DNA of 8,657 nucleotides from Parcubacteria group bacterium (lineage in GTDB: Bacteria; Patescibacteriota; Minisyncoccia; UBA6257): NCBI GenBank assembly GCA_012798235.1, contig JAAZNP010000005.1:1-8657 (forward strand). The letters run 5' to 3'. Of this stretch, positions 1 to 6,727 are shown piece by piece. The notes beneath the pieces were generated by a model. That model searched no databases and was not told where the DNA came from. It worked only from the letters and a program-made list of their open reading frames with translations. Both the position numbers and the translations under genes were made by a program. Positions within the stretch are counted from its first letter, which is position 1, and each line of letters opens with the position of its first letter.

Positions 1-129
1 AAAAACCTGAATTGAAAGTTGAGCAATTCTTGCTCTTCTAAGTCTTCTTATTAATTCTTCACTTTTACCGGAAAACATACATCCGGTAATCACTTCTAGT
101 CTTCCTGTCAACTCCATTCGTCTTCCCAT
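1..129 (-). CDS. tdk: Thymidine kinase (type II), N-terminal 43 residues, cut by window edge
   Basis: Translating the minus strand from an ATG at 129 gives 43 codons running off the left edge. The peptide contains the ATP-binding P-loop GCMFSGKS (residues 16-23) followed by EELIRRLRRARIA, which is the characteristic start of type II (TK1-like) thymidine kinases. The enzyme phosphorylates thymidine to dTMP in the cytoplasm for pyrimidine salvage. The P-loop has Cys where most family members have Pro (GPMFSGKS). The ATG at 129 is preferred over the Met at codon 5 because an extended Shine-Dalgarno site sits 6 nt upstream. The gene starts only 13 nt after the stop of the glucosaminidase-like gene, so the two are probably cotranscribed. 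The C-terminal zinc-binding and lasso regions lie outside the window, so their integrity cannot be judged. Confidence 0.9.
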   Translation of the reverse strand, partial: MGRRMELTGRLEVITGCMFSGKSEELIRRLRRARIAQLSIQVF

Positions 130-135
130 CTCGCA

Positions 136-141
136 CCTCCT
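136..141 (-). promoter_or_regulatory. Strong Shine-Dalgarno site of tdk
   Basis: On the minus strand the bases before the tdk ATG read AAAGGAGGTGCGAG, a near-complete match to the anti-SD complement AAGGAGGTG, with 6 nt between AGGAGG and ATG. It fixes the start codon. It is notable because the genes from rpoA to the small ORF downstream of gltX show no such site. Confidence 0.85.
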
Positions 142-142
142 T

Positions 143-718
143 TTATTTTATTTGTTCATATTTTACATTTTTTGGAAATATTTCCGTGACTTCCCGAGCG
201 ATAAACTTTACTTCTTCTAACCAAGAACGCCAGTTTCTACAATAGTTTTTAGCGATTTCTTCTAGGTTTTTATATCTTACAAAATAATCATTTTTTAGGA
301 TTAAAATCTGGTAATCAATCGCCTCTTCTAATGATAGATCAGAAAAATCTGACGCTGAATTATAGGGGTTCCAATCATAAGCACCAATAGCAAAAAAATT
401 TTGTTTTTCTTGCGCTATCCTGGAAGTGCCGTAACCTGATTCTAAAATAGCTATTGCTAGAGTTATTTCGAAAGGAATATTATATTTTTCACAAGATTTC
501 TGAATCAACTCTGCCACTTTCACAAAATCTCCATGATGTTTGCTTTGGAGATAATTTTCTAATGGATTATTTTTTTCTTGATGAATTTGAAGTTGTAGTT
601 CTAATTGAGCAAACTGAATTTTTTCATCTTCGGTACGAATTGCTTCTATCCTCCACCCTTTACTGGTTAGCAAAAGAAACATAACCAGTATTGCTAAAAT
701 CAAAATTTTCTTTTTCAC
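143..718 (-). CDS. Secreted glucosaminidase-like (lysozyme-fold) peptidoglycan hydrolase
   Basis: This is a 191-residue protein read from a GTG at 718. Residues 4-19 form a hydrophobic signal peptide or membrane anchor after MKKK. Residues 25-65 are polar and probably helical. A domain resembling the endo-beta-N-acetylglucosaminidase family (PF01832; FlgJ/LytG/Atl type) occupies about 66-182. The key visible motif is AILESGYGTS with the presumed catalytic Glu at 93, followed by QNFFAIGAYDWNPYNSA (106-122), matching the family's NNLFGI and YDxxPY stretch. Family members cut the glycan strands of peptidoglycan outside the membrane. The GTG start is supported by AGGGAGG at 724-730, 5 nt upstream, and by a good promoter. 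It is followed by tdk after 13 nt. The exact bond specificity, and whether the anchor is cleaved, cannot be read from the sequence. Confidence 0.8.
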   Translation of the reverse strand: MKKKILILAILVMFLLLTSKGWRIEAIRTEDEKIQFAQLELQLQIHQEKNNPLENYLQSKHHGDFVKVAELIQKSCEKYNIPFEITLAIAILESGYGTSRIAQEKQNFFAIGAYDWNPYNSASDFSDLSLEEAIDYQILILKNDYFVRYKNLEEIAKNYCRNWRSWLEEVKFIAREVTEIFPKNVKYEQIK

Positions 719-723
719 CCTAT

Positions 724-730
724 CCTCCCT
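724..730 (-). promoter_or_regulatory. Shine-Dalgarno site supporting a GTG start at 718
   Basis: The minus strand reads AGGGAGG, then ATAGG, then GTG. The good SD at 5-nt spacing makes the GTG the likely start, despite there being no ATG. Confidence 0.75.
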
Positions 731-757
731 ATATTGTATTTTTAAAGTACTAAAAAT

Positions 758-786
758 ATTATACCATTTTTACCAATTTTAAGCAA
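758..786 (-). promoter_or_regulatory. Sigma-70-type extended -10 promoter for the glucosaminidase-tdk pair
   Basis: On the minus strand a perfect -10 hexamer TATAAT (763-758) is preceded by TGG (766-764), an extended -10 element. A TTGCTT box (786-781) lies exactly 17 nt upstream as a partial -35. Transcription would start near 750, leaving a leader of about 30 nt that contains the SD site at 724-730. This separates the pair from the upstream ftsW-murG-gltX-small ORF operon. Confidence 0.75.
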
Positions 787-821
787 GAATAGGAAGATGC
801 CCCCTATTTTAGCAGAGGTGA

Positions 822-1016
822 TTATTTTATAATTAGTTTCAGCAAACGAACAATGGCTTCCAAGATAATTAAGATAAATTTACCAATGGCTTTAAGAATT
901 ACAACAAGATGATATAAGATTCCGGAAATAAAAATTTGGTTGGCTAATTTACTGATAGCTGTGAAAATTTGAATAATAGTTTGACCAATTTGGCTTGTAA
1001 AGTTTGACCAGTCCAT
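822..1016 (-). CDS. 64-residue hydrophobic/amphipathic small protein, unknown function
   Basis: I do not recognise a family. After a polar start (MDWSNFTSQ), residues 10-40 are strongly hydrophobic with one Lys (23). Residues 39-64 form a predicted amphipathic helix: K42, K46, E53, R57, K60 and K64 fall at 3-, 4- or 7-residue intervals and so line one helical face, while the rest is Ile/Leu/Val/Ala. This fits a small membrane-embedded or membrane-surface protein. The ATG at 1016 lies 27 nt after the gltX stop with no SD, so translation may depend on coupling or on an A-rich leader. The frame is intact and the composition is biased like a real membrane peptide rather than a shadow frame. A chance ORF is still possible because no homologue can be checked here. 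Confidence 0.6.
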   Translation of the reverse strand: MDWSNFTSQIGQTIIQIFTAISKLANQIFISGILYHLVVILKAIGKFILIILEAIVRLLKLIIK

Positions 1017-1043
1017 ATTTTTTACACAAAGTCGAGGTGGGGG

Positions 1044-2540
1044 TTAAATTAATTCAATGGCTTGTTTTATTCTTTTAATAGTTTCTTTTTTACCAAGAAT
1101 TTCGGCAATTTCAAAGGGACCAGGCGAAGCTGATTTTCCTGACAAAGCAGCACGGAGGGGCCATAATATTCTTCCCCTGTTTTGTTGGTAAAAAGCGTTA
1201 TTATCAATAAAACTATAAAATTTTGCTTGCAGATTAATACTATTAAAATCTATTTCTGGAATTGATTCCATTATCTTCGAAGCATCAATTAACGCCTGTT
1301 TCGTTGTTTGTTCTGACTCCCCTTTCCAAATTAATAAATCTTTTTGATAATGAAGATTTTTAGTAAAGAAAAAATCTGAATTGGTGAAAATTTCACTAAA
1401 ATTATTAATCCTTAATATCTCACTTTCTAAAACTTTATTTAGATACTCGTGGCTAGTGTTAGGTAAATCAAATTTGCGAGGATATTTTTTCATGTACTCC
1501 TCGAAATAAGCAAAAACCTTTTCTCGTGGTAGCAGTTTTAAATACTGATTATTAAACCAATTCAATTTTTGAATATTAAAGATCGCCCCTCCTTTTTGAA
1601 CTCTTTCCAGTTCAAAATTGTTAATTAATTGCTCGAGATTCATTATTTCATTATCGCCTACAGGGTGCCAACCTAAAAGAGCCAGAAAATTGACAATAGC
1701 CTCAGGTAAATAGCCGAGTTTTTGGTACTCTGATAGAGCAGTAGCGCCGTGTCTTTTGCTAAATTTAGATCTATCAGGCCCTAAAATCATCGGTAAATGC
1801 GCGTAAATAGGCCTAGGAAGGCCTAATGCCTCCTGAATGACTATTTGCTTAGGCGTATTAGAAACATGGTCTTCTCCGCGAATTACATGCGTTATCTGCA
1901 TTAAATAATCATCAATAACAACGGAAAAATTATACAAAGGCTCAGTTAGGCTTTTGGCGATAATAATATCCTCTAATAAATCAAGATTAAATTCTACCTC
2001 CCCTCTAATAATGTCATTAAATTTAATGATTTTATTAGGCATTTTAATCCTAATAACTGGATTTTTGCCTTCTTTGAAATATTGTTTAACTGTCTCGGGG
2101 CTTAAATCACGACATTTGCCAGAATATTTTGGTGGCAAACCACGGGAAACCATATCCTGTTTTTGCGCTTCTATTTCCTCCGGAGAACAAAAACAATAAT
2201 AAGCCTTTCCTTCATCTAATAATTGTTGTAAATATTTTTTATAAATATCAATTCTTTCACTTTGACGATAGGGACCAAAATCCCCTGCTTTATCTGGCCC
2301 TTCATCCCATTCTAAATTTAACCATTTTAATCCTTCTTTAATATTATCTTCATAGAGTTTTTTTGATCTAATTTGGTCGGTATCTTCAATTCTTAAAATA
2401 AACTTACCACCGGTTTTGCGGGCAAATAAGAAATTAAACAAAGCCGTACGAGCAGTGCCAAAATGAAACCAGCCAGTCGGACTAGGTGCAATTCTTACGC
2501 GAGGAGCAAAGAGTTGTTGTGGTGTTTTAGGATCATCCAT
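1044..2540 (-). CDS. gltX: Glutamyl-tRNA synthetase
   Basis: This 498-residue protein has a class I synthetase layout and normal family length. It charges tRNA(Glu) with glutamate in the cytoplasm using ATP. The HIGH-class signature is PSPTGWFHFGTAR (HFGT at 26-29). The family's IEDTD follows at 51-55. HVIRGEDHVSNTPKQ lies at about 218-232, and the KMSKS-class loop is DRSKFSKRHGA (KFSKR 259-263). Cys116, Cys118 and Cys143 keep the spacing of the E. coli GluRS zinc knuckle, but the fourth ligand position (His in E. coli) is Asp145. The C-terminal anticodon-binding region runs from about 320 to the end. Whether it is discriminating or also charges tRNA(Gln) cannot be decided. The gene starts 5 nt after the murG stop with no SD, suggesting translational coupling. 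The ATG is followed by MDDPKTPQQ and then the conserved RVRIAPSPTG, so the start fits. Confidence 0.95.
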   Translation of the reverse strand: MDDPKTPQQLFAPRVRIAPSPTGWFHFGTARTALFNFLFARKTGGKFILRIEDTDQIRSKKLYEDNIKEGLKWLNLEWDEGPDKAGDFGPYRQSERIDIYKKYLQQLLDEGKAYYCFCSPEEIEAQKQDMVSRGLPPKYSGKCRDLSPETVKQYFKEGKNPVIRIKMPNKIIKFNDIIRGEVEFNLDLLEDIIIAKSLTEPLYNFSVVIDDYLMQITHVIRGEDHVSNTPKQIVIQEALGLPRPIYAHLPMILGPDRSKFSKRHGATALSEYQKLGYLPEAIVNFLALLGWHPVGDNEIMNLEQLINNFELERVQKGGAIFNIQKLNWFNNQYLKLLPREKVFAYFEEYMKKYPRKFDLPNTSHEYLNKVLESEILRINNFSEIFTNSDFFFTKNLHYQKDLLIWKGESEQTTKQALIDASKIMESIPEIDFNSINLQAKFYSFIDNNAFYQQNRGRILWPLRAALSGKSASPGPFEIAEILGKKETIKRIKQAIELI

Positions 2541-2545
2541 ATATT

Positions 2546-3736
2546 TTATGTATTTTGAATTAGATACTGAGCTATTTGTTCAGCTGCTTTTGGTTTAGCA
2601 AAAGCTAATGCCGCTTTTTGCATTTCTTTTATTTTCTGTTCATTGCTTAAGATTTGTAAAATTAGATCAGCAAAAATGTTCGGCTTCAAATTTTGTTCTT
2701 CAACAACGATAGCGGCCCCTGTTTTAGCGTATTCATAAGCATTTTGTTTTTGATGGTCTTGGCTAGCCCAAGGTAAGGGAATAATAATTGAAGGCTTGCC
2801 ACTGGCAGCAATTTCAAAAATTGAACCGCTACCAGCTCGAGCAATAATTAAATCACTAATTAAAATAACATCTTTGAGTGATTTAATATTAGGAGTTTCT
2901 GATTCTTCTAAAAAGGCAACAGGATGATAATATTGTTGTTTTTCTTCATCTTGAATAATTTCTTGGAAAATAATTTTGGCTTCTTTAAGAACAGAATCAT
3001 AATTGTTTTCGCCAACCTGGTGAATAATCTCTACGTCGTCAATAATTTTAGGGAGAATATCCAGAATTAAATCATTGATATTTTTTGCCCCTTGAGAGCC
3101 GCCAATAATAGTAATTACTGGTCTCTCTGATAAATTTAATAATTTTTTGGTAGCCTGAATATCGATAGTTGCATCAAATAAATCTTGTCTAATGGGATTA
3201 CCAGTAATAATTGTTTTTTTATTAGGAAAATAACGTCCTGAACTTTCAAAAGAAATAAAGATTTCTTTAGCAAATTTACCTATAATTTTATTCACGAGGC
3301 CGGGAACACTATCGCTTTCATGGATATAGGTTGGAATCAGAAAAAGAATTCCCCAAAAAGCTACTGGGAAAGAACCATAACCACCTTTAGACAGAATTAA
3401 ATCAGGCATAAACAGATAAACATAGACCATGGCCTGTAATAAACCGCCGAGCGTTTTAAAGAAATCAATAAAGTTTTGCCAGGAAAACCCTCTCCTCATT
3501 TTTCCAGCTAAAATTGTTTTCACATTAATGATCTCTTTTTGAATTAAAGGTAAGGTAAAATCATTCGGTCCAATATAAAAGAGTTCTAATTCGATATTTT
3601 GAGCTGAGGCGATTTTTTTTAATTCCCGAGAAATAGCAATCAGAGGAAAAGTGTGCCCACCCGAACCACCACCAGTTAAAAGAATGCGTATTTTTTTATT
3701 GAAAATATTTCGAGGTCGCAAAAATGATAAATCCAT
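2546..3736 (-). CDS. murG: UDP-GlcNAc:undecaprenyl-PP-MurNAc-pentapeptide GlcNAc transferase MurG
   Basis: This 396-residue GT28 enzyme makes lipid II from lipid I at the inner face of the membrane. The N-terminal glycine-rich loop TGGGSGGHTFP (21-31) matches the MurG signature. HESDSVPGLVNK (138-149) corresponds to the family HExNxxPGxxN segment. The second Rossmann domain begins near 205 with the glycine-rich loop GGSQGA (211-216). The donor-binding region has ARAGSGSIFEIAASGKPSI (298-316) followed by IPLPWASQDHQKQNA. It is somewhat longer than the E. coli protein (about 355 aa), mainly through a 15-residue N-terminal lead and a linker near 250-285. It starts 9 nt after the ftsW stop and ends 5 nt before gltX, with no SD. 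The ftsW-murG order is the classic division and cell wall cluster arrangement. Confidence 0.96.
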   Translation of the reverse strand: MDLSFLRPRNIFNKKIRILLTGGGSGGHTFPLIAISRELKKIASAQNIELELFYIGPNDFTLPLIQKEIINVKTILAGKMRRGFSWQNFIDFFKTLGGLLQAMVYVYLFMPDLILSKGGYGSFPVAFWGILFLIPTYIHESDSVPGLVNKIIGKFAKEIFISFESSGRYFPNKKTIITGNPIRQDLFDATIDIQATKKLLNLSERPVITIIGGSQGAKNINDLILDILPKIIDDVEIIHQVGENNYDSVLKEAKIIFQEIIQDEEKQQYYHPVAFLEESETPNIKSLKDVILISDLIIARAGSGSIFEIAASGKPSIIIPLPWASQDHQKQNAYEYAKTGAAIVVEEQNLKPNIFADLILQILSNEQKIKEMQKAALAFAKPKAAEQIAQYLIQNT

Positions 3737-3745
3737 AGTTTTATA

Positions 3746-4849
3746 TTAATTATTACGAGCTATATTGAGAATAATGCCAATAGCTAATAGATTAGTAATT
3801 AAGGCTGAAGAACCATAACTAATAAGTGGCAAAGGGATGCCAGTAATCGGAATTAATTTACACATAGCGGCAATATTGATAAAAGCCTGAATACCAATAC
3901 TAGTAGTTAATCCTGTGGCTAAAAATTTTCCGTAATTATCAGGACTTTCTTTAGCGATTTTTAAACCAACGGTAATAAATAATAAATAAATGATTAAAAC
4001 AATAAAAGAACCAAGAAAACCAAATTCTTCAGCGATAATAGAGAAGATCGCGTCAGTGTGGCTGGCGGGCAAATAATTATATTTTTGCACTGATTTGCCA
4101 AATCCTAATCCAAAAAAACCACCGGAACCAATTCCAATCAAAGATTGTTTACTTTGCCACCCTTTTCCCAAAGGGTCATTTCCTCCGTAGAGAAAGGTTT
4201 TTATTCTTTCTAAACGATAAGGGGCTAGAAAAACTAAAATTCCTAATAGTAAAGCTCCGCTGAGACCAATAACAATAAATTGTTTCCAACTTAATCCGGC
4301 GCTGAAGTAGACAAAAACGGAAGATAGGGCAAGAATAAGAAATGTTCCTGTTGATGGTTGCAAACCCAAAAGCATGGCAATTATTGCTAAGGTAAAAAGA
4401 TAGGTTAAGAAAGGAGCGCCAAATACTCTTTTTATTTTACTACTAACATTAACTTTCGCTAACATAGTAGATAAAAACAGAATATAAGTAATTTTTAAAA
4501 ATTCTGATGGTTGAAAAACTAATGGCCCCATTTTAATCCAACGATTGGAATTATTAACAATATATTTAAAAGGGCTAATGAAACATAATCCTACCAGAAA
4601 AAGATTAATAATTAAAAAAAATAACGCCCATTTAGACCAACGATGATAATTAATTTTTGTAACAATAAACATTAAAATAAGCCCCAGAATAATGCCGCGC
4701 CATAATTGTTTCTTAACATAATAATAAACATCCTGATAGTCTTCTTGGCCAATAACTGAAGAAGCGCTAATTAAAGCCATTAGGCCAATAATTAAAAGAA
4801 TAAAAGTTAGAATAAGCAAAGAACGATAATAGGCACTATGCGAGGTCAT
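3746..4849 (-). CDS. ftsW: SEDS peptidoglycan glycosyltransferase FtsW
   Basis: This polytopic protein of 367 residues, counted from the ATG at 4849, has about ten hydrophobic segments. SEDS proteins polymerise lipid II, and FtsW does so at the septum with a partner transpeptidase. Visible motifs are SASS (28-31) after the first membrane segment, FQPSEFLK near 112-119, SHTDAIF with the presumed catalytic Asp266, AEEFGFLGS, and LPLISYGSS near the C-terminus. The usual Q/E-P-D-x-G motif reads QPSTG (164-168), with Ser replacing Asp. The frame extends in frame to a TTG at 4894, giving 382 aa. That TTG coincides with the -35 box of a plausible promoter whose transcript would begin near 4858, so the ATG is preferred. 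The gene is followed by murG after 9 nt. FtsW rather than RodA is chosen from murG adjacency and overall similarity. Confidence 0.92.
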   Translation of the reverse strand: MTSHSAYYRSLLILTFILLIIGLMALISASSVIGQEDYQDVYYYVKKQLWRGIILGLILMFIVTKINYHRWSKWALFFLIINLFLVGLCFISPFKYIVNNSNRWIKMGPLVFQPSEFLKITYILFLSTMLAKVNVSSKIKRVFGAPFLTYLFTLAIIAMLLGLQPSTGTFLILALSSVFVYFSAGLSWKQFIVIGLSGALLLGILVFLAPYRLERIKTFLYGGNDPLGKGWQSKQSLIGIGSGGFFGLGFGKSVQKYNYLPASHTDAIFSIIAEEFGFLGSFIVLIIYLLFITVGLKIAKESPDNYGKFLATGLTTSIGIQAFINIAAMCKLIPITGIPLPLISYGSSALITNLLAIGIILNIARNN

Positions 4850-4865
4850 AATCTTAGATAATAAT

Positions 4866-4894
4866 ATTCTATAATATTTTTTAGAAAAGCTCAA
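4866..4894 (-). promoter_or_regulatory. Promoter of the ftsW-murG-gltX operon, giving a very short leader
   Basis: The minus strand shows TTGAGC (4894-4889), exactly 17 nt, then TAGAAT (4871-4866), each four to five matches to consensus. The expected start of transcription is near 4858-4860, leaving roughly 10 nt before the ATG at 4849 and no room for a normal SD. The same bases include the TTG that is the alternative ftsW start. Confidence 0.55.
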
Positions 4895-4897
4895 CTC

Positions 4898-4926
4898 TTT
4901 TCTTGGCCCTAAAAAAATGTTAAAAT
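4898..4926 (+). promoter_or_regulatory. Extended -10 promoter of the PEGA-domain gene, probably leaderless
   Basis: The plus strand reads TGTTAAAAT at 4918-4926, an extended -10 (TGn plus TAAAAT). A -35 at 17-nt spacing would be the poor TTTTCT (4898-4903). Transcription would begin about 4932-4934, within a few nt of the ATG at 4936, so the mRNA would be leaderless or nearly so. There is no SD. The -35 region is only 3 bp from that of the divergent ftsW promoter. Confidence 0.5.
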
Positions 4927-4935
4927 AACCTCAGT

Positions 4936-6270
4936 ATGAAGCAGGTTTTTATTATTTTTTTAATTATTCTTAGCGGCGCCTTAATTTTTATTGGCTTTCG
5001 TATATATCAGCAAAAAACAGATTTATTAGGGGTACTCCAAGCAAATTTTTTACCAAAATCAGCTGTAGTTACTATCAATGGTAAAGTTTATAATACTCGA
5101 GATGGCATTTTAAGCGCTAAATTAAAAACACAAGAATATTCTGTCTCTTTCAGCTATCCTGGTTATTCTGTTGTTAATAAAGTTGTGACGATTAAGCCAC
5201 GGCAAATAACTGATTTGGGCCGTATTTATTTATTTCCTCAAACATGGCCTCAAGACCAATTAGTGGCCAACAAAGATATTTCTGATTTTTACTCGAATAA
5301 CAATAATAATTTGATTATTTATTTTACTCCCCTAAAAAGTGGTTATGAATGGTATCTTTATAACCGGAGTACTAAAAATAGTCAAAAATTTTACCAAAGT
5401 TCTGCGTTGCCACAAGCCGTTATTTTTACTGCTGACGCCAAAAAATTATTAACTATGTTTAAAGAAAATGACTGGAAGTTAATTTTTTTACCAGGGAACC
5501 TCGTTAATCAAGAAATCGACCTGGATAAAAGATTTGCTGATGCTTTAAAAAAAATAAATTTAGAAATTAAGCCTTCGCCCCAAATTAAACAAATTGTAGT
5601 AATGCCTCATAGCCAAGAGAACCAAATATTAGTGAGAACTCTTCAGGCAGTTTATCTTTTTAATCCTTTAGACGGTTCGGTAGAAAAAATAATTGATGGT
5701 TTTGTTTCTCCGTTAGTGCTTGAAGAGAAAAAAATATTTTTCATAAAAGATAATGGCATTTTGTCAAGTTTAGATTTGGATGATAAAAATGAAAACCAAT
5801 TATCTTTTTTTGCTTTCAAAGAATCAAATGAAGATTTAAATCAAATAATTATTAAAAAATCTTTAGGTCAAGATGTCTTTTTAGTGATTAAACCTAATGG
5901 CTGGGTTTATTTGCTCAATCAGGAGCATAATCCCCCACTCCTTTTAGATGAACACACTACTGATGTTAATTTTTCATTAAGTGGGAATAATATTATTTTA
6001 TATCAAACAAATAAAGAATTGCTTATTTATGATTTAATAAAAGATATCAAAACACCATTGGATATTTTAAGCGATTCTTTGCCCCAGTGGTTTATTGATG
6101 ACAATTGTTTTATTTTAATCAACGACGCTAACCTTAAAATTTATAATTTTAATAGCCGAGAAACTTGGCTTATTACTGATAATTTAAAAAAGGAAAGATT
6201 CTTATTAGATAATGCTTTAAATTATATCTTCTTTTTAACCCCGGAGGGCATTATGAAAACAGGTCTATAA
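4936..6270 (+). CDS. Membrane-anchored PEGA-domain protein with probable beta-propeller
   Basis: This is a 444-residue protein of unknown function. Residues 4-23 form one membrane segment after MKQ, so most of the chain is predicted to be outside the cytoplasm. Residues about 40-100 fit a PEGA domain: the short strand SAVVTINGKVY, then LKTQEYSVSFSYPGYSVVNK with the characteristic Pro-Gly-Tyr, then VTIKPRQITDLGRIYL. The remainder (about 115-444) is beta-rich. It contains some seven units of roughly 35 residues, for example NNIILYQTNKELLIYDL (351-367) and NCFILINDANLKIYNF (390-405), typical in shape of a WD40/TolB-like propeller. The gene is divergent from ftsW and convergent with the ribosomal operon. 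Location beside ftsW/murG hints at an envelope role, but no enzyme motif is visible. Codon use and AT content match the neighbours. Confidence 0.8.
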   Translation: MKQVFIIFLIILSGALIFIGFRIYQQKTDLLGVLQANFLPKSAVVTINGKVYNTRDGILSAKLKTQEYSVSFSYPGYSVVNKVVTIKPRQITDLGRIYLFPQTWPQDQLVANKDISDFYSNNNNNLIIYFTPLKSGYEWYLYNRSTKNSQKFYQSSALPQAVIFTADAKKLLTMFKENDWKLIFLPGNLVNQEIDLDKRFADALKKINLEIKPSPQIKQIVVMPHSQENQILVRTLQAVYLFNPLDGSVEKIIDGFVSPLVLEEKKIFFIKDNGILSSLDLDDKNENQLSFFAFKESNEDLNQIIIKKSLGQDVFLVIKPNGWVYLLNQEHNPPLLLDEHTTDVNFSLSGNNIILYQTNKELLIYDLIKDIKTPLDILSDSLPQWFIDDNCFILINDANLKIYNFNSRETWLITDNLKKERFLLDNALNYIFFLTPEGIMKTGL

Positions 6271-6296
6271 AAAAGAGGCCCAATGCCTCTTTTTTT
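6269..6296. terminator. Bidirectional intrinsic terminator between convergent genes
   Basis: A perfect 11-bp stem pairs AAAAAAGAGGC (6269-6279) with GCCTCTTTTTT (6285-6295) around a 5-nt CCAAT loop. Seven Ts follow the stem on the plus strand, and an A-tract on the other side gives Us when read from the minus strand. It begins inside the stop codon of the PEGA-domain gene and lies 24 nt beyond the rpsI stop, so it can end transcription of both. Confidence 0.92.
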
Positions 6297-6320
6297 GATA
6301 ACTCTAATGTTTGGTAGTGT

Positions 6321-6725
6321 TTAACGCTTCTGCCATTGTGGCGCGCGACGAGCTTTTTTCAAACCAAATTTCTTTCTTTCCACGACACGACTATCGCGAG
6401 TTAATAATCCTTTAGCGCGAAGGGTGCTTTTTAGTTTTTCATCAATAAGAACTAAAGCTCGACTAATACCTAACCGAATAGCTTCTGCTTGACCTGTTAA
6501 TCCTCCCCCTACAACCTTCACCGAAATATTAAATTTATTTTCATTATTTGTTTCTTTTAAAGGGGTAAGAATTTTATTTTGGTGAGAAATTAATGGGAAA
6601 TACTCTTCTAAAGTTTTATTATTAATAATAATGCCTGGTTTCTCTTTGCTCAGGCGTACTCGAGCAATTGATGATTTGCGACGGCCAATGGCTTCAAAAT
6701 ATTTCTTTGCTGTTTTAGTAGTCAT
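6321..6725 (-). CDS. rpsI: 30S ribosomal protein S9 (uS9)
   Basis: This 134-residue protein is close to the E. coli length of 130. S9 sits in the head of the small subunit, and its C-terminal tail reaches the P-site tRNA. Family marks are EAIGRRKSSIARVRL (11-25), GGGLTGQAEAIRLGISRAL (73-91), and the basic tail LTRDSRVVERKKFGLKKA leading to RRAPQWQKR. The terminal Lys-Arg that contacts tRNA is present. The gene starts 2 nt after the rplM stop (TAA AT ATG) with no SD, which suggests coupled translation, and is the last gene of the rpoA-rplQ-rplM-rpsI run before the terminator at 6269-6296. Confidence 0.98.
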   Translation of the reverse strand: MTTKTAKKYFEAIGRRKSSIARVRLSKEKPGIIINNKTLEEYFPLISHQNKILTPLKETNNENKFNISVKVVGGGLTGQAEAIRLGISRALVLIDEKLKSTLRAKGLLTRDSRVVERKKFGLKKARRAPQWQKR

Positions 6726-6727
6726 AT

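Noticed and set aside
454..684. Plus-strand open frame of 76 codons
   Set aside because: Lies wholly inside the glucosaminidase-like gene on the other strand, which has signal peptide, motif, promoter and SD. No SD or family resemblance of its own.
788..808. Possible terminator after the small ORF (AATAGG/CCTATT)
   Set aside because: Only a 6-bp stem with a 9-nt loop and no T-run in the minus direction. The end of the ftsW operon is therefore not marked by a clear terminator.
1954..2341. Two plus-strand frames opposite gltX
   Set aside because: Antisense shadows of a full-length, motif-complete gltX.
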